A stretch of 64,000 nucleotides of DNA from Calvatia gigantea. Taxonomy: Eukaryota > Basidiomycota > Agaricomycetes > Agaricales > Lycoperdaceae. Positions 31,469 to 43,575 of this stretch are shown here, piece after piece. The notes below the pieces were generated by a model. That model did not search any database and was not told the DNA's origin. It saw only the letters and a program-made list of their open reading frames with translations. The DNA lies in the NCBI GenBank assembly GCA_025093985.1, contig JACAAK010000005.1, positions 2,418,001-2,482,000 of the forward strand, given 5' to 3'. Each line of letters begins with the position of its first letter. Positions within the stretch are counted from its first letter, which is position 1. Made by a program: the position numbers and the translations under genes.

Positions 31469-33000
31469 AGCAGAAGGGGTTTTTTTACTGCATACAGGGA
31501 GCTACAGTGCACTCTAGTGCACTACACAACTCTTATTTGATGTTATTTATTTGCTCATGGAATGCAGAGCTGGAGAGCTCCTGTGGAGCTCTCAATTTTA
31601 TTTTATTTTTCCCATTCCCACAGCTCCAGGTTGTTTGACAGAGAGAGAGGAGATCCAGGAGTGGCAGAGAGTAAGAACCTCTTGAGCAATTTCTTAAGCT
31701 TAAAGGTGTGTTACCTATTAAGACATGTTCATTGTGATCAATCATCAGGCAATGTGCATTTGAATCAACAGAACCCTCCTCTTGCAGTGTCAGGGTTGAT
31801 AACTCAATGAACTCTGCATTTCTATTCTGCAACAAGCAAGGCCTCTGCTAAAATGTAGTGGACATAGACTGGGCTACAGGACATTGATGGACATCAAATT
31901 AACATAGCCTAATGAGTGTGTGGTTGGGGGTCTGTCATGCAGCTACAACTGAAAAAATTGGTGGCAAGGAGTAAGTTGGGTGGGATCTCTGCTGATACAG
32001 GAGCGAGTCCTTTGAAATGATTACTTAACTTGGTGGTATGGTACAGCACAAAACAGGGTATCCCACTTATATGCTGAGACATTTTTGGATTTTAAATGAA
32101 AGGCACAACTGGCTGTACTGACAGATATTGCTTATAAAAACACTTCTGCCCTTTCTTGGATGTCATACTACGACTCAAAGTACAGTCTTTTCACAGATGG
32201 AGATTATGTTGTTGCATGACCTTCAAAATTAAAAGGAGGGGATGGAGGGGTGCCACAGAAAGTGGGGAACCCTCGTCGAGTGGCTGGGCATGGAAGGACT
32301 AGGTAGGCAATCCTAGTGGGCCGAAGGTTGGTTGTGGACACCAGAAAGAGTGATCTCATAGACAGGTAGAGGTGTGATTGAGTCTCAACATGAGCTGCAA
32401 AATTTGGCAAATTGTCAAGTTGATGTATTAGGATCGGGCTCAGTGCTCACTGGCAGGGTGTTCTACTTGAATTGGAACTTTTCCCCTCAACAATGGTTCA
32501 CATGCACGGTCAAAATGAAAGGAAAATAACATTTTGTGTAATTTAAGTCTCCTATTTCAATAAAAATACAGGAAGATTTGCCTCATTTAAGATCACACCA
32601 TAGCCCCTGGTCATTTACATTGAGAGGCGGTTGGTTAGTGGGCTACACACAGGCTTCAGAGGGCATACTGGACATCAATCTTCTTCAAGAGGAACCACTG
32701 GCCCCGTAGCAACTGAAGGTGGTGTACTGGTCATCTATCCGGATTTTTTTAGTCTTGAATAGTCTTAAAAACGAAAACCAACGAGCGAAGTTAACAAATG
32801 AAGGTTGCCTTGTTTGAAATGACCGAGTCTGCACGCCATCCAAGCATCGGCTTACCATATGGCTACCCGGGCGCACGCACGCCCGTACCACATGTTGTGG
32901 ATAGTGAATCCGGTCATCCCCCACCTACGAACGCACAGGCTCACAAGGCATTACGTGCCTTACGTCAGTGTATGGGTGGGCAACCACTGGGAACCAGTAC

Positions 33001-33071
33001 GACCTGATAGCTCAATGGTAGAGCATCTGGTATATGTCCGGAAGGTCTGGGGTTCGATCCCCCATCTGGTC
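33001..33071 (+). tRNA. tRNA-like gene, anticodon position reads TAT, lacks U33
   Basis: The 71 bases fold as a full cloverleaf. The acceptor is GACCTGA/TCTGGTC with one T-T mismatch at the fifth pair. The D stem is GCTC/GAGC, the anticodon stem TCTGG/CCGGA, and the T stem TGGGG/CCCCA with loop TTCGATC. The A box TAGCTCAATGGTAGAGC and B box GGTTCGATCC are good. The seven-base anticodon loop TATATGT puts TAT at 34-36 (Ile, AUA), but position 33 is A, not the near-universal T. It has no intron, whereas nuclear tRNA-Ile(UAU) usually has one. It may be a tRNA pseudogene or a tRNA-derived element. No CCA is encoded. Confidence 0.6.
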
Positions 33072-33266
33072 AATTAAAATTTTCTATGATTACATTACTA
33101 CGGGATACCTCGTCACAACACCACAAACCGCTACTAGATGTGCGAAATTCGATTGCAAGGGATAGATCGACGTGGTATATATATATACATATATCAATAG
33201 GCTCAGGATTGGGAGTTATCAACGATAATATGTGTCGGCAACGCCACAACTTAGCGTTTGCGAGGA

Positions 33267-35527
33267 TCAAACGGCGCCTCCATTCCACCTGTAGCAAGGA
33301 CATTCCAGTCACTGTGAACAAGACGCGGGTGGAAGAATTCAGCGAGCCAGATCTAGGTGACTCGGGAAAACAAGGTGCTCACATGCCATGGAAAACAGGA
33401 TGCATTTTCATCCTTGCGACGTTCAGCCGGTCAAGAGGCCGGTACGCTAGAACCTTGAGCAAGAAATCGTACGCATCAACGTTCATGTTCTTGTCAACAC
33501 ATATTCTATTGTATTCGTAATCCTGGAGGGTAGTGTTAAATTCAAAAGGTGGCTAAAACGTCGATGGACAGCGCCGGTTATCAGAAACGACAAAAAGATC
33601 AGAGTAGAGATGACGGGAAACGCGCACATCGCCAGCAATCATCATATGAAACGCACAACCCATCGCAAAGTAATCGATCCCAAAACTATGTAGCTGGTAT
33701 CCCCACACTTCCGGAGGTGCATATCCTTCTGTCCCATTGGCCACATCCGTCTGGTGCGGATTCTGTGGTGTCGCCCATAGCAACGGAAACGCATCCCCAC
33801 CAAACCTTCTTAAAGTATGAAAGAACGGGTAGCGCTGCTCGGAGACGGAGGTGTGATCGAATACTTGCGAGAGACCAAAGTCGACGAGTTTAAGGTTGCG
33901 GCGTGGGTCAAGCATCATGTTTTCGAGTTTAATGTCGCGATGGAGTATACCACGAGTATGAAGGTCGTGGATTGCGAGGATCTGCGAATAATGAGTGCGG
34001 ATAGAACGTGTTATAAAATAAATCACAAACTAGTTGAGCGGTATAAAACCTCGCGGTCTCAAGACCCAAGCAATATGCAGAGCTCTCCCAATAGCTATGC
34101 ATATCACCCCCGGGCAAATATGTCTGCGTAACGATGAGCCTTGCTTGAAAGATCACCAACATAAAAAACCCTACCAGAGCAATCAAAGCCTGGCTCTCTA
34201 CCGCCTGGAAATACACCAACTCGACGGCCCATTTAGATCCCCTGGCAGCCTTCAACGCATTAACCTCATTCGTAATCGCAACCTCCTGAGTTGGTGCCCC
34301 CCTCGGCATCAACTTTACTGCTATCGTCGTACCACCGATCCCTGTTGCTCGAAAGACCTGTCCAAAGCCGCCTTCGCCGACAGGTAGCATATCTAGCGTG
34401 AGTGCAGCCATGAATGAATCTTGCCGATAATACTTGGGTGTATCATGCTGGTTCTTATTCCGTCGGTTTCGGTCATGGTTCTGAACCTTTGGAGGCGTGT
34501 TCTCCTTCTCGGTGCGGGTACTCGTTTGGATACAGTGTTCAGGCGTATTTAACACGGGCATCGACTTCGACTTGGGTTTCGTAATCACACTGGGTAACAA
34601 AACCTGTGCGAGAGGCTGGCGCTGGACCTGTGGCGGCTCAGGAATAATTGGAACGGGCTGGACCTTCTCATCATCCTTGCCGTTAACCAGTGTCGGGGCG
34701 TCAGACGTCAATGAGGTCGGGGTCGAGGAGGTATTGGGGGGAAGGCGAGAAATTGCAGGCGTAGTTGGCGAAGCAGGCGAGATTATGCAAGTAAATGGCG
34801 ACAGCATATCAACGGGGCTCGTCGGAAGAGCGATCAATTTCGATTTATTGACGAACGAAGGTGACCCGGAAACAGTGGTGGATTTCGTCGATTCGTCGGA
34901 GCTGGTAGCAGGGGAGATAGGAGAACTATCGACGATGATGCTGGCGCGAGAGGCGGTATCTGAGAATTCCTCGACTTGAACAAGAGCATCACGGATATTG
35001 TGCAGAATCCATAGGAGATATCCAACACGATGACCGAGGAGTTTGTCGAGATCGGTAGCCCAGCGGTCTAACAGCTCCAGGTACGATTTGAGATGAGGAA
35101 TTGATTGCGCTCGAGCTCGAGCTCTAACAAGTTCGAGACGGATACGGCGGACCAGAGACGCTTGGAAAGAGTTCATAGGTCGTAGTAAGAGATAGTCGAA
35201 GAGAGTCCAGACGATTATTCGGAGGGTGATGGATCCGACCGAGGTACTAACGGGAAACCTCCTGTAATTTCGCAGCGGAGAAGCCAGCAGGACGTGTGAC
35301 GAAAGGATCCTGAGCGGGTAGGAGATGAGGCAAACCACTATTCGCAGAGAAAGAGAAAGAAAGAGTTGGAAAAGAAGGGGAAAAAGGAGCGGAATATCAA
35401 TAGGCAGTATGGTTGTCATCGAGGCCTCCGGCTCTTCGCCAGTGGAAGGAAAGCCAAAGAACGAGAGGAAAGAGGAGAGAGAGAAAGAAACCAGGTGAAA
35501 AGGAGTCACTGGGGATACAAAACTCAA
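33267..35527 (-). CDS. Serine/threonine protein kinase with hydrophobic N-terminus
   Basis: The long first exon begins at 35527. Residues about 40-75 are strongly hydrophobic (LLFPLLFQLFLSLSLRIVV), suggesting a membrane anchor. A Ser/Thr/Pro-rich disordered region follows. The kinase domain starts near residue 365: glycine loop GEGGFGQVF, IAVKLM (Lys), LPGGDMHSYW hinge, then after an intron HRDIKLENMM, DFGLSQVF and EGYAPPEVWGY. The C-lobe continues over two more introns with PPFEFNTTLQDYEYN, LLKVLAYRPLDRLNVARM and HPVF, and ends WNGGAV at TGA 33267. All catalytic residues are present. The LPGGDM and RPLDRL features suggest an AGC-like kinase, but the subfamily is not clear. Confidence 0.82.
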
Positions 35528-38500
35528 TGAGAAGAGCGACTGGCGGAAAAAACTGAGACGTGTTTAAACTTCGGCTGAGGACATTGCGAAAGGGTGTGGT
35601 TGTTAGCCACGATCCACTCGTCGACCAAGCACGTCAGTTTCCGGTCCTAAATGGATTGACCACAGACAGGAAAAGCAGAGTCCAAAATTCCGCAGGACTA
35701 AATTACACAAGATCCTTTCCTATGACCACAGGAAGAGCATCTTTGAAAGCAATGCGCCTGTGCAGTCCAGTTATCCAGAAAGCCAAGACAGCTCGAGGAC
35801 GAAGAACACAAGTCGCGAGATAAACCGCCGGCGAAAAACGCGCAGATACTCCCAAGGACGGGTCGATCTTGTGGAACTTTTGACTACATGCATGTGTTCC
35901 AAGGAGTCAAGCTTCAAGTCAAGGACCAGATCAAATACCGCATCAACCAAAACGTCATACCTTCCAAACAACCATACAGATCTACCGGCATCCTCGGCAC
36001 ATCGGGAAAACAAACCACTCATGATCTTCTCGGCTTTTTGCTGGAACACACACTTCGCACATCTCTGTTGATGGAAGGGTTTTGGCAACTTGTGAGAGAA
36101 ACAGCCCTTAGGTGACAGAAGCTCGGGTGGGCTCTGCCTTCCCGCCGAGGGGGGAGGGGCCTCCCGTTGACTTGACCTCACCTCCCACTCCACCAGCGCC
36201 TACATACGTGTGACAGTATGGTTCGTATATCGTCCGATGGCGTGCGCGTTGTGTGCCACTGTGCCTTGCGGGGTCCTTGGAAAGAATACATCCCTTTCGG
36301 TTCTCCCCCTGTCCGAGGATTGTATTTACCGCACGGAACTTTGTAAGATACTTTGGGCACTTGGGTGTTTCGTGTGCTGCCGTGAAGGAGGACCATTCCG
36401 TAACCCGCCGGTATCTTCTCTCCTTTTCCTTTGGAAAGAATCGAACCATTGGGAACCAGGAATAAGTATATCAATGGACTGATGGGTTCAGTGCCGAGTT
36501 AACATCTCGACATTTGATTGACATTGTAAACATGTGGATTCCGGAGTTGGGAGGCACCGGCTGATTGGAACGAACATACTTACACATAGAAATGGATATC
36601 GCACCTATATGGGGTATGATCCCGTATGATCAACCAAGCGCCCAGCGCAAGGGAGTTTTCGGTGGGTTTCATCACTAAGCAGATTGTGGCATTAGATAAA
36701 CAAGGGGGTGGGTGGATTGTTCCTGCTATCATGTATTCATTGCGCAGGGATGGGACGTATGATTGATACTGCGGTCACCGCAGTGCAGTTTCCCCCTTGT
36801 GGGTATAAGTGATAAAGTTTGAAGGTATAATGATATCCCGGGGGGGCGCCTATTCTTTTGATTCCCTGAACGCCCATCTCACCGTCCGGGAATCCGTTTT
36901 GCCGTACTTTTTTCCAAAAATAAAATAAGACGCTTTCAAGAGGGTTCGTCATGGAGAGAACCAAAGGCAGGGCAGGGTCAAGAATCAGATAATGAGTTCC
37001 ATACTTCCATACCTCATCATCATTGTCTATTCATGGGTCCTCATGTTCAGGTGTGCAGGGGTATGCATGTGTGGCGGCGGTGGCGTTCGATGTTTTGGAC
37101 AACAAGCATCGAAGACGGAAGTGACTCGGTGTCGAACTTTCGGGTTCCCGAGAGTCAGGAAGGGACAATTGGGATGGAAGGTGTTGGTTATGACTAAGAC
37201 CTGATTTGTTCGATTTGGGAGTGCGGGGTGTGACTGTGATGAGTATGAGATGGAATAAGTTGCCGAAGAGATAATAACATTATTGACCGGCTGCGCGGCC
37301 GTGTTCTATAGGTATGATGTAGTGCTAGTGGGGGCTTGGTCCATTAGAACATAGTAAAGGTTAAGACTCACTACCTAGTTTGTGGAGCTGGGCCACAGCG
37401 CATTAATGCGTCAACGACATGACATTATCCCCTTCCATGTTCGGTTTGACGAGTCTCCGGAGTGGTTTAGAATCGATCGAAGCCCTTCCAAGCCTCAAAT
37501 TATTTTGAATAACACTTAACGCAGTAAAGGAACAAGAGTCCCGGGAACGCGGCGCATAGTAGCGGATCTTCATTGAGTGAAGTTATTTATAAACGTAATT
37601 TGAGGTTGGACTATAAGAAGTGTATATATCTGCGAGCGGGTGCAGTCTATATATGTGTACCCGAGTTGGACTCATAATGTACTGCCAAGCACTTTGACAC
37701 TAACGTTTGCAAAGTGCGGAATTAAGTTCGCTTTGCTTTTGAGGGAAGAAGTTCGGTCACTGGTCAGGCGAATATTGATAAATGCACATCGGTGGCGAAC
37801 AGGCGGAGAATTATAAACAACCGGGACGTCGACTAACGTATGCTAGGACTGAGGCTAATGTTTTTTTTTGATACATAGGGATAAAAATATGAGTGGCGCT
37901 TACTCGTCGCCGTTAGGACGACATTAAACCCAACTCTTTGGACTGTCGACGATGTTGTCATGTCACGCCATATGTACATATCGCAGCCACAATCATGATA
38001 AGTACCACACATTGTCAGACTGACTTAACCTTGAGTACCACATAACCACAATAGTCACACTCCCTTATCATGCGGCATATAATCATCTACTAGTGTCACA
38101 GAGCGTCATAATAAGATGTGTACTGTACCCATTGCACACAAGTGTACCCCCCTTCTAGGTTCCATCCGAGCAGTGGCTGAATTCCGGTAAAGTCGGTGAC
38201 AAGGGACACCGAAGCCGACCGAAGTTTTCAACAAAAGAGAATGACATGATGGTATTCAGAAAGGGGTTGACAGGTGTGTGTGTGTGTGCTTGGTACATGG
38301 TATATGTCCGTACGTCGGGATACGTTTGCGAGATGATGTGATGGAGGTCGATTGCCAGAGTAAGGATGGGTGGGGAGTTGCAACATAGATTAGGTGCGGG
38401 TAGACACAATAGACGTGTAAACAAGATAGACATAGAACTCTGTCATATTGGGCGTCAATAACGCTATGATAAGTCATTGGCTATCATATATCAGCCTTGG

Positions 38501-39169
38501 TTAAGTATTCAATGTTACGTTCAGCACCCGTGGGTGCATGACAGGGGGTCCATCCGCCAGTGGCCACATCCGAAGAAGTTGTCAAACGTTCGGGTGGCAT
38601 GGACCCGTAGTTTTTTAATAAAACGTTAATTCCTACAGATCAGACAACCACCAACGACATACGACGTTTCCTTGATAGCGACTGAACGTGTAAGTATGGG
38701 TATAGGAAGAAGAAGAAAAAAAAACTTACCTGGGAACAACATACTTAAAAGAAGGGGAGGGGAGGGGAGGGGAGGGGAACGGCCGAGTCGGCGTTTACGG
38801 CCTTGTGTGTTTGAGGGAGATCTGAGTTTGGGAGATCTTGTTTTGACCGGGTACGTCAGACCGGGTCTCCGATGAACCTGATGGATTGAATTTTGGGAGC
38901 TAATTGAAGTACATACATACAATGTTTAAAATTACTTATGTACTTATGAATAGAGCACGTTTGGTGGTATACATATTATACTCCGGAGGACGGGCGGAGG
39001 ATCGGGATTATGTCATACGTTTGGGTTTACGGGATGGGGCTTACTTTGGCGACTTTGGGCATAAGTAACGCGCGACACGTCGTCGTCGCGTTCATCTTTT
39101 CTTGCGTTTTTTTTTTTTTGCCTAACGACTGTCAAGTCTCCTCGAGATTGTCAACGCTACTACTTACTA
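35528..39169. other. Long intergenic region, no gene supported
   Basis: 3.6 kb upstream of both the kinase (minus) and the RNase H2C gene (plus). ORFs of up to about 140 codons (for example minus 35771-36193 and 36108-36449) show no motif, hydrophobic pattern or splice continuity. A (GGGGA)n run lies at about 38753-38779, a (GT)n run near 38275, and a T-run near 39110. I see no RNA gene. Confidence 0.45.
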
Positions 39170-39847
39170 ATGGCTCAACCTATACCCGATACCTCGTTTG
39201 TACTGGCGACGTCAGAGCTCAACGCGACGATGGAGTACGTGCCAAACTTGATGCCATTTCATATGGAGTACAACGGACCTGCGCCAGTGTCTACGTATAT
39301 GAAAGTGGAGGTTGAGAAGCGGGGAGTGGGTATGCCCCTAGGAGGAGGAGGAGGAGGAGGAGGAGGAGGAAAAGAAGAAGAAGCAGAAGACAAAGTAAAA
39401 ACGGATGAAGCTGGAGTAGTTGATGCTGATATGAAGTTGCGCGAGGCAAAGGTAGAGGCTTCTGGACAGGGAGACTGGAAAGAGGGGCGATATGTGTCAA
39501 CGTTCCGTGGACGTTTGATGCATGGATTGGATGTACGTCTGCCTGGTGGATACAGTGGATTGGTGTTGCGGAGCGAGGGTGGCTCGTCAAAAGAAGCCAG
39601 CAAGGGAGAAGAAAAGGCTAACAGACGGCGAAGGAGAAATGATGCAAGAAGTGAGATGCCAGCAGAAGAGGACGAGGAGGACGAAGAGGAAGGTGAGAGG
39701 GATCAAGAGACAGTGCTAGTACCAAGTGGAATGTTTTCGAATATGCGTGTGTGGGAGGGGGATATGCCGGTAGACGGAGGACGTGACGAGTACATACGGA
39801 GTCTGAGAGAGTGGAGTGCGTTGTGTGGAGAGATCCATCGGGTGTAG
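39170..39847 (+). CDS. RNH203: Ribonuclease H2 subunit C
   Basis: A single exon of 225 residues. RNase H2 removes ribonucleotides and RNA-DNA hybrids in the nucleus; subunit C is the non-catalytic scaffold partner of subunit B. Signature segments are NLMPFHMEYNGPAPVSTYM near residue 30-45, then after an insert STFRGRLMHGLDVRLPGGYSGLVL near 110-135, and VWEGDMPVDGGRDEYIRSL with REWSALCGEIH at the C-terminus. Two low-complexity inserts are notable: ten consecutive Gly encoded by GGA repeats after PL (about residue 59), and a Lys/Arg then Glu/Asp-rich stretch near 150-180. The start follows the only suitable ATG in context CTAATGG. The F-box gene begins 163 bases downstream on the same strand. 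Confidence 0.88.
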   Translation: MAQPIPDTSFVLATSELNATMEYVPNLMPFHMEYNGPAPVSTYMKVEVEKRGVGMPLGGGGGGGGGGKEEEAEDKVKTDEAGVVDADMKLREAKVEASGQGDWKEGRYVSTFRGRLMHGLDVRLPGGYSGLVLRSEGGSSKEASKGEEKANRRRRRNDARSEMPAEEDEEDEEEGERDQETVLVPSGMFSNMRVWEGDMPVDGGRDEYIRSLREWSALCGEIHRV

Positions 39848-40009
39848 ATGCGAGATTACACAGGCAATAAAGCAGTTTATGGACATACGGATCAGATGTA
39901 CCATATATGGAGATGTTGTGGCCGAGTGATAGGCTGCAAGGTGGGAATGAGAGTTGACAGATGTGTGTTCCAGCCTTTTAGTCCGGGCAATGCTCTCTCC
40001 TTCCCTACG

Positions 40010-43000
40010 ATGCCCTCCCCCGCCCTCCCACACGACGTATGGCTCAACATCGCAAACTACATCCCCATCCTCGTCCTCCGTAACCTATACTCTCTTAACT
40101 CTTCCCTCTTCCACATTGCTCTCGATGCTCGCTACCGCCAGATCTCTTTTATCTACTGGGATGACCGCCTCCTCCGCAACCTTATCCGTCTCAGGTACGT
40201 ACATTTCCTCTCCCCCCCCCCCCTTCCCCCACTCCACCTCGCTTCCCTCCGGCGCTTACCTTCCTCACATTACCAACGCCACAGGGACCCATATATTGCA
40301 CGCCGCGTCAAAATCCTCCACATGTACCCCGGATTTCTGAAGGAGGTCATGGACAAGGAGATTGAACACAAGGAGAAGGAAAAGGAAAAGGAGCGTGAAA
40401 AACACCCATCTTCATTCCGCGTGCGCCTCGCTCAACAACTGCGCGAGTTTGCGGGATCGCGGGGACACGGGGAACAGCAGGGGAGTGGCCCTACGAGTCT
40501 GTATGAACTCCCACCACGGCAGAGCATGGAGAGACTGCGAGAGCGACTAAAGACGGCCCAAGACGTGATGCGCACCGTCCTCGATCTTCTCCGCTCCCTT
40601 CACTCCGTTACAGAATACTACGTCACGTGGTATGGCCTTCTCTCTGCTGAAGCATCGTCCTCGCCCTCGCCACTTCCACTGCCAGATACTGACTCCCTCT
40701 CGCTGACTAATCTCGCTGTCCCTTGTATCGGCACTCCGCTCCTTTCACCGACCCTCACCAAACTCTCCCTTGATATTTCACTGGAGAACATTCGTGCCCT
40801 CTGCACCGCATCTTTTCACGTCGCCCAGCTCGAACACCTCCACCTCCACTTACACTCAGATCGACAGATCTCCCCAGAAGACCATCACTATATCCTACAT
40901 GACCGTCTTGCTCATTCCATCTCCAATCTTGCTCCCTTTCTCAGATCACTCTCCATTGAGGCTCACGAACCAATGGATCTCGGCCCCCTCTTCACAGGTC
41001 TGCAGTTTATGGAAAAGCTAGACACTGTGGCGCTTGCACTTCCGCTCCAAAGACCACATCTCGGCAATCCTAAAGCACTCGGCAAGTTTTTACGTAGTCA
41101 AACCCCGACGATCAAGGTCCTGCGTCTGCGCGCTACTCAGCACGATGCCGGCAGTACGGGTTCTAGTTCCAATTGGCGTAGAATCGGTACACCAGATCCC
41201 TGGTCTCTGAATTCCTGGATCCAAACAGTTCTTGGGAGCGAGGCAGGAGGAGACTATCAGGAGTGGTTCGATGAAGACGATGCACCTGAGCCTCTGGGGG
41301 AGTACGATTTGGACTCTTTAGAGTCGCTGGAAGTTAGTTCCAACCTTTTACCCCTCGAAACTGCACTATATTGCGCCGAACGATTTGGCGGAAAGGTGAA
41401 AACACTGGCATTGTTGGGGAGTGTCAAGTCCTTCGAGTTTGTGAAGGAGTTGGTCAAAGTTCTCGGGCGGTGTGGTCCCCATAATCGGAGACTTTCGGTT
41501 GTGGAGGAAGGTGATTCAGATGAAGTTATCTGGCAGTGGCTCACACCACCCCCCGTTACACCTGCAAGTCCCAATGAACCGCTCACCGTCAATATTAATC
41601 TGCATACGCTACGAATTGGGCCTGTTCCCCTTTCGCCGCAGTTGTTGGACCTCCTCGCGCATAACCTTCAGGGTTTGCAACATCTAGAGTTGATTGTGAA
41701 GCATTTCTTGCCGTCGCAGGATGATGTTCCGATTTATGGGGCGTCGAGAAGAACCGATGGAGACGGTGTTCAGCTGGAAGAGCAAGTGGTGAGTTGGCTG
41801 CGCCCATCTACTTGACACCGCATACACTAACGATGTTTTTACAGTATGAATTTCTGGAGACGATGCAGAACGAATGGGTTTGGCCTTGGTGGGGTCTGAA
41901 AACCATCTCTGTCTACAGTGAATCACCTACACTGTCCATGCCCCTTCCATTACCCCTGCCCATTCCGTCTACTCCACCCAACACGGCCCACCATCACACA
42001 GATTCTCAAACCTCCACACACACCTCCCTGCTCACAGTACCTATTCCGCTCTCATCATCTAAAGGCCCATCACTATCCTCATCGTCCGCCTCATCATCCA
42101 CGACCGTTCCATCTCACAAGTCCTCCGCCTCTGACCCTAAAACTTCGTCGTCAGTAACGTTGCACGGTCCACAACATCCTTCAAGTGCACCCATCACAAG
42201 ACACCCATCAACATCAAATACCCCACTTGGCTCGATTTCGAGTTCAGCAAGCCCTCTACCACCTTTACCTGACCCACGTTTGGGCTCTCCAAGACCACAA
42301 CACCGCCGATCGTCGCAACCTGTTACTCCCATCCCGCCAGTCCCAGAACTTCCAGCACTTCCACAACTACAACTACCACTCCCGCCATTCCATTCTGGAT
42401 TAGGTTCTCTCTCGACCCCCGCATCCCCTGTGGGCGGATTACTACCCTCGCCTGCGTCTTCTTCGGTCGGGCATTCACCTATCGTCGGGCATTCGCCTTC
42501 TGCTTCTGCTCCTGCCCCCGGTTCTTCTTTGGCTGCTGGTAGTAGTAAGATGCGCGTACCGGCCGCTTCGGTTTCGACACCCGCTTTACCTAGAAATTTC
42601 CCCTCTACCTCTACCTCTTCCAACTCCGGACATGCCAAAGCTGAGCCGAGTGCGAGCGGGAGTGGGAGTGGTAGGAGGTCAGGCTCGTTCTGGCGCGCAG
42701 AGTCTATGAGCAATACAACTGGCGGTATAGCAACTGGGAAATGCCGCGCTATGTCCGTACCGCATACAGCACTCAGAGACGACGGATTGGGGACGGCGGT
42801 GGCAGGACAACAACAACCTGCACGTTCGCATCACCACCACATGTTTTCATTTTTGAAGCCGAAGCCGAAGGGGAAGTTGAGGAAGGGCAAGGAGAAGGAA
42901 AGGGAGAGGGAGAGGGAGAGGGTGGGAGGAGGATCGGTTACGCCTGCTGGACTTTGGGGAACGTTGCGCGTGAGCAATGCTGTTCATGATCTTGAGCGTG

Positions 43001-43575
43001 TGGAAGCGATCAATGTTGCTCTTGGGTTCTCTCATCGACAGTTGGAGGAACAGATAAGGGAACAGCAGATTGCGGTGCAGAGGAAGAGGGATAAGCAACG
43101 TGCGCGGGAGGGTTTGGATGTGGGACGGCCGTTGCCTCATTCTACTATTCCTTCCCATTCCAACCCCATTTCCGATTTCCGTTCTGATTTGCATAATAAT
43201 ACTAATTCTCTCACGTACTCGACTCTACCCCCGCCTTCGAACCCACCCACGAGAACAAGGAGTCATACCGGCCATAGGAGACATCGGGATCACTGGGACT
43301 GGCTAGATTCTGATAGAGATCGAGAAAGGAGGCGAAGGAAGGGAAAGAGTGATCCTTCGAGCAGTTTCGGGAGTGTCAGTAGTGATTTGAGTAGGGTCAG
43401 TGGGATAAGTGGGATCAGTGGATTGAGTTGGGCGGATAGTTTTGATGATGGTGCGAGAGGGGTTGGTGGGGACAATAAAAATGCGGGTGGGGTGCAGGAG
43501 GAGAGGATTACGCTGGAGGTTGCGCTTGCGGAGGTGTTGGGGAGGTGCTTGCCTGGTGTGAGGGTTGTCCGGTAG
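40010..43575 (+). CDS. F-box-like protein with leucine-rich middle and disordered tail
   Basis: Exons are 40010-40194, 40285-41788 and 41845-43575, giving 1139 residues. The F-box-like start is LPHDVWLNIANYIPILVLRNLYSLNSSLFHIALDARY, joined over intron 1 to RDPYIARRVKILHMYP. Such proteins recruit substrates to SCF ubiquitin ligases. The middle part (about 200-560) has leucine-rich spacing (LTKLSLDISLENIRAL, LEHLHLHLH, FLRSLSIEAHEPMDL, LDTVALALPL, IKVLRLRAT). After EEQVYEFLETMQNEWVWPWWGL comes a tail of more than 500 residues rich in Ser, Pro and Arg, with a helical segment (LERVEAINVALGFSHRQLEEQI) that may be a coiled coil. Intron 1 is 90 bases, in frame and stop-free, so retention would keep the reading frame. 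An upstream in-frame ATG at 39848 lies directly after the RNase H2C stop and is not favoured. Confidence 0.82.

Larger units (their letters stand above)
29671..33000. other. AT-rich gene-poor region with small repeats
   Basis: I find no gene in 3.3 kb right of the Gypsy element. 29840-30160 has a recurring [CT]GGATAAAAA or CCAGATAAAAA word at a spacing of about 35-45 bases. 30300-31000 repeats AGAATGG and its complement and contains an inverted repeat. 31321-31468 is a short inverted-repeat transposon. A short ORF near 32204-32410 (minus) has TRIAYLVLPCPATRRGFPTF, which may be a transposon relic, but I cannot place it. Confidence 0.55.

Noticed and set aside
35771..36449. Minus ORFs of 140 and 113 codons
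   Set aside because: No recognisable feature; overlapping frames are equally open, which suggests chance.
38753..38779. (GGGGA)n as a G-quadruplex or CRISPR-like array
   Set aside because: A simple purine repeat; four-G runs could form a quadruplex, but there is no spacer structure and no gene context. CRISPR arrays are not expected in a fungus.
41257..41592. 111-codon minus ORF and longer ones at 42114-42713 and 43290-43691
   Set aside because: Antisense shadows of the F-box gene; low-complexity composition mirrors the sense strand.
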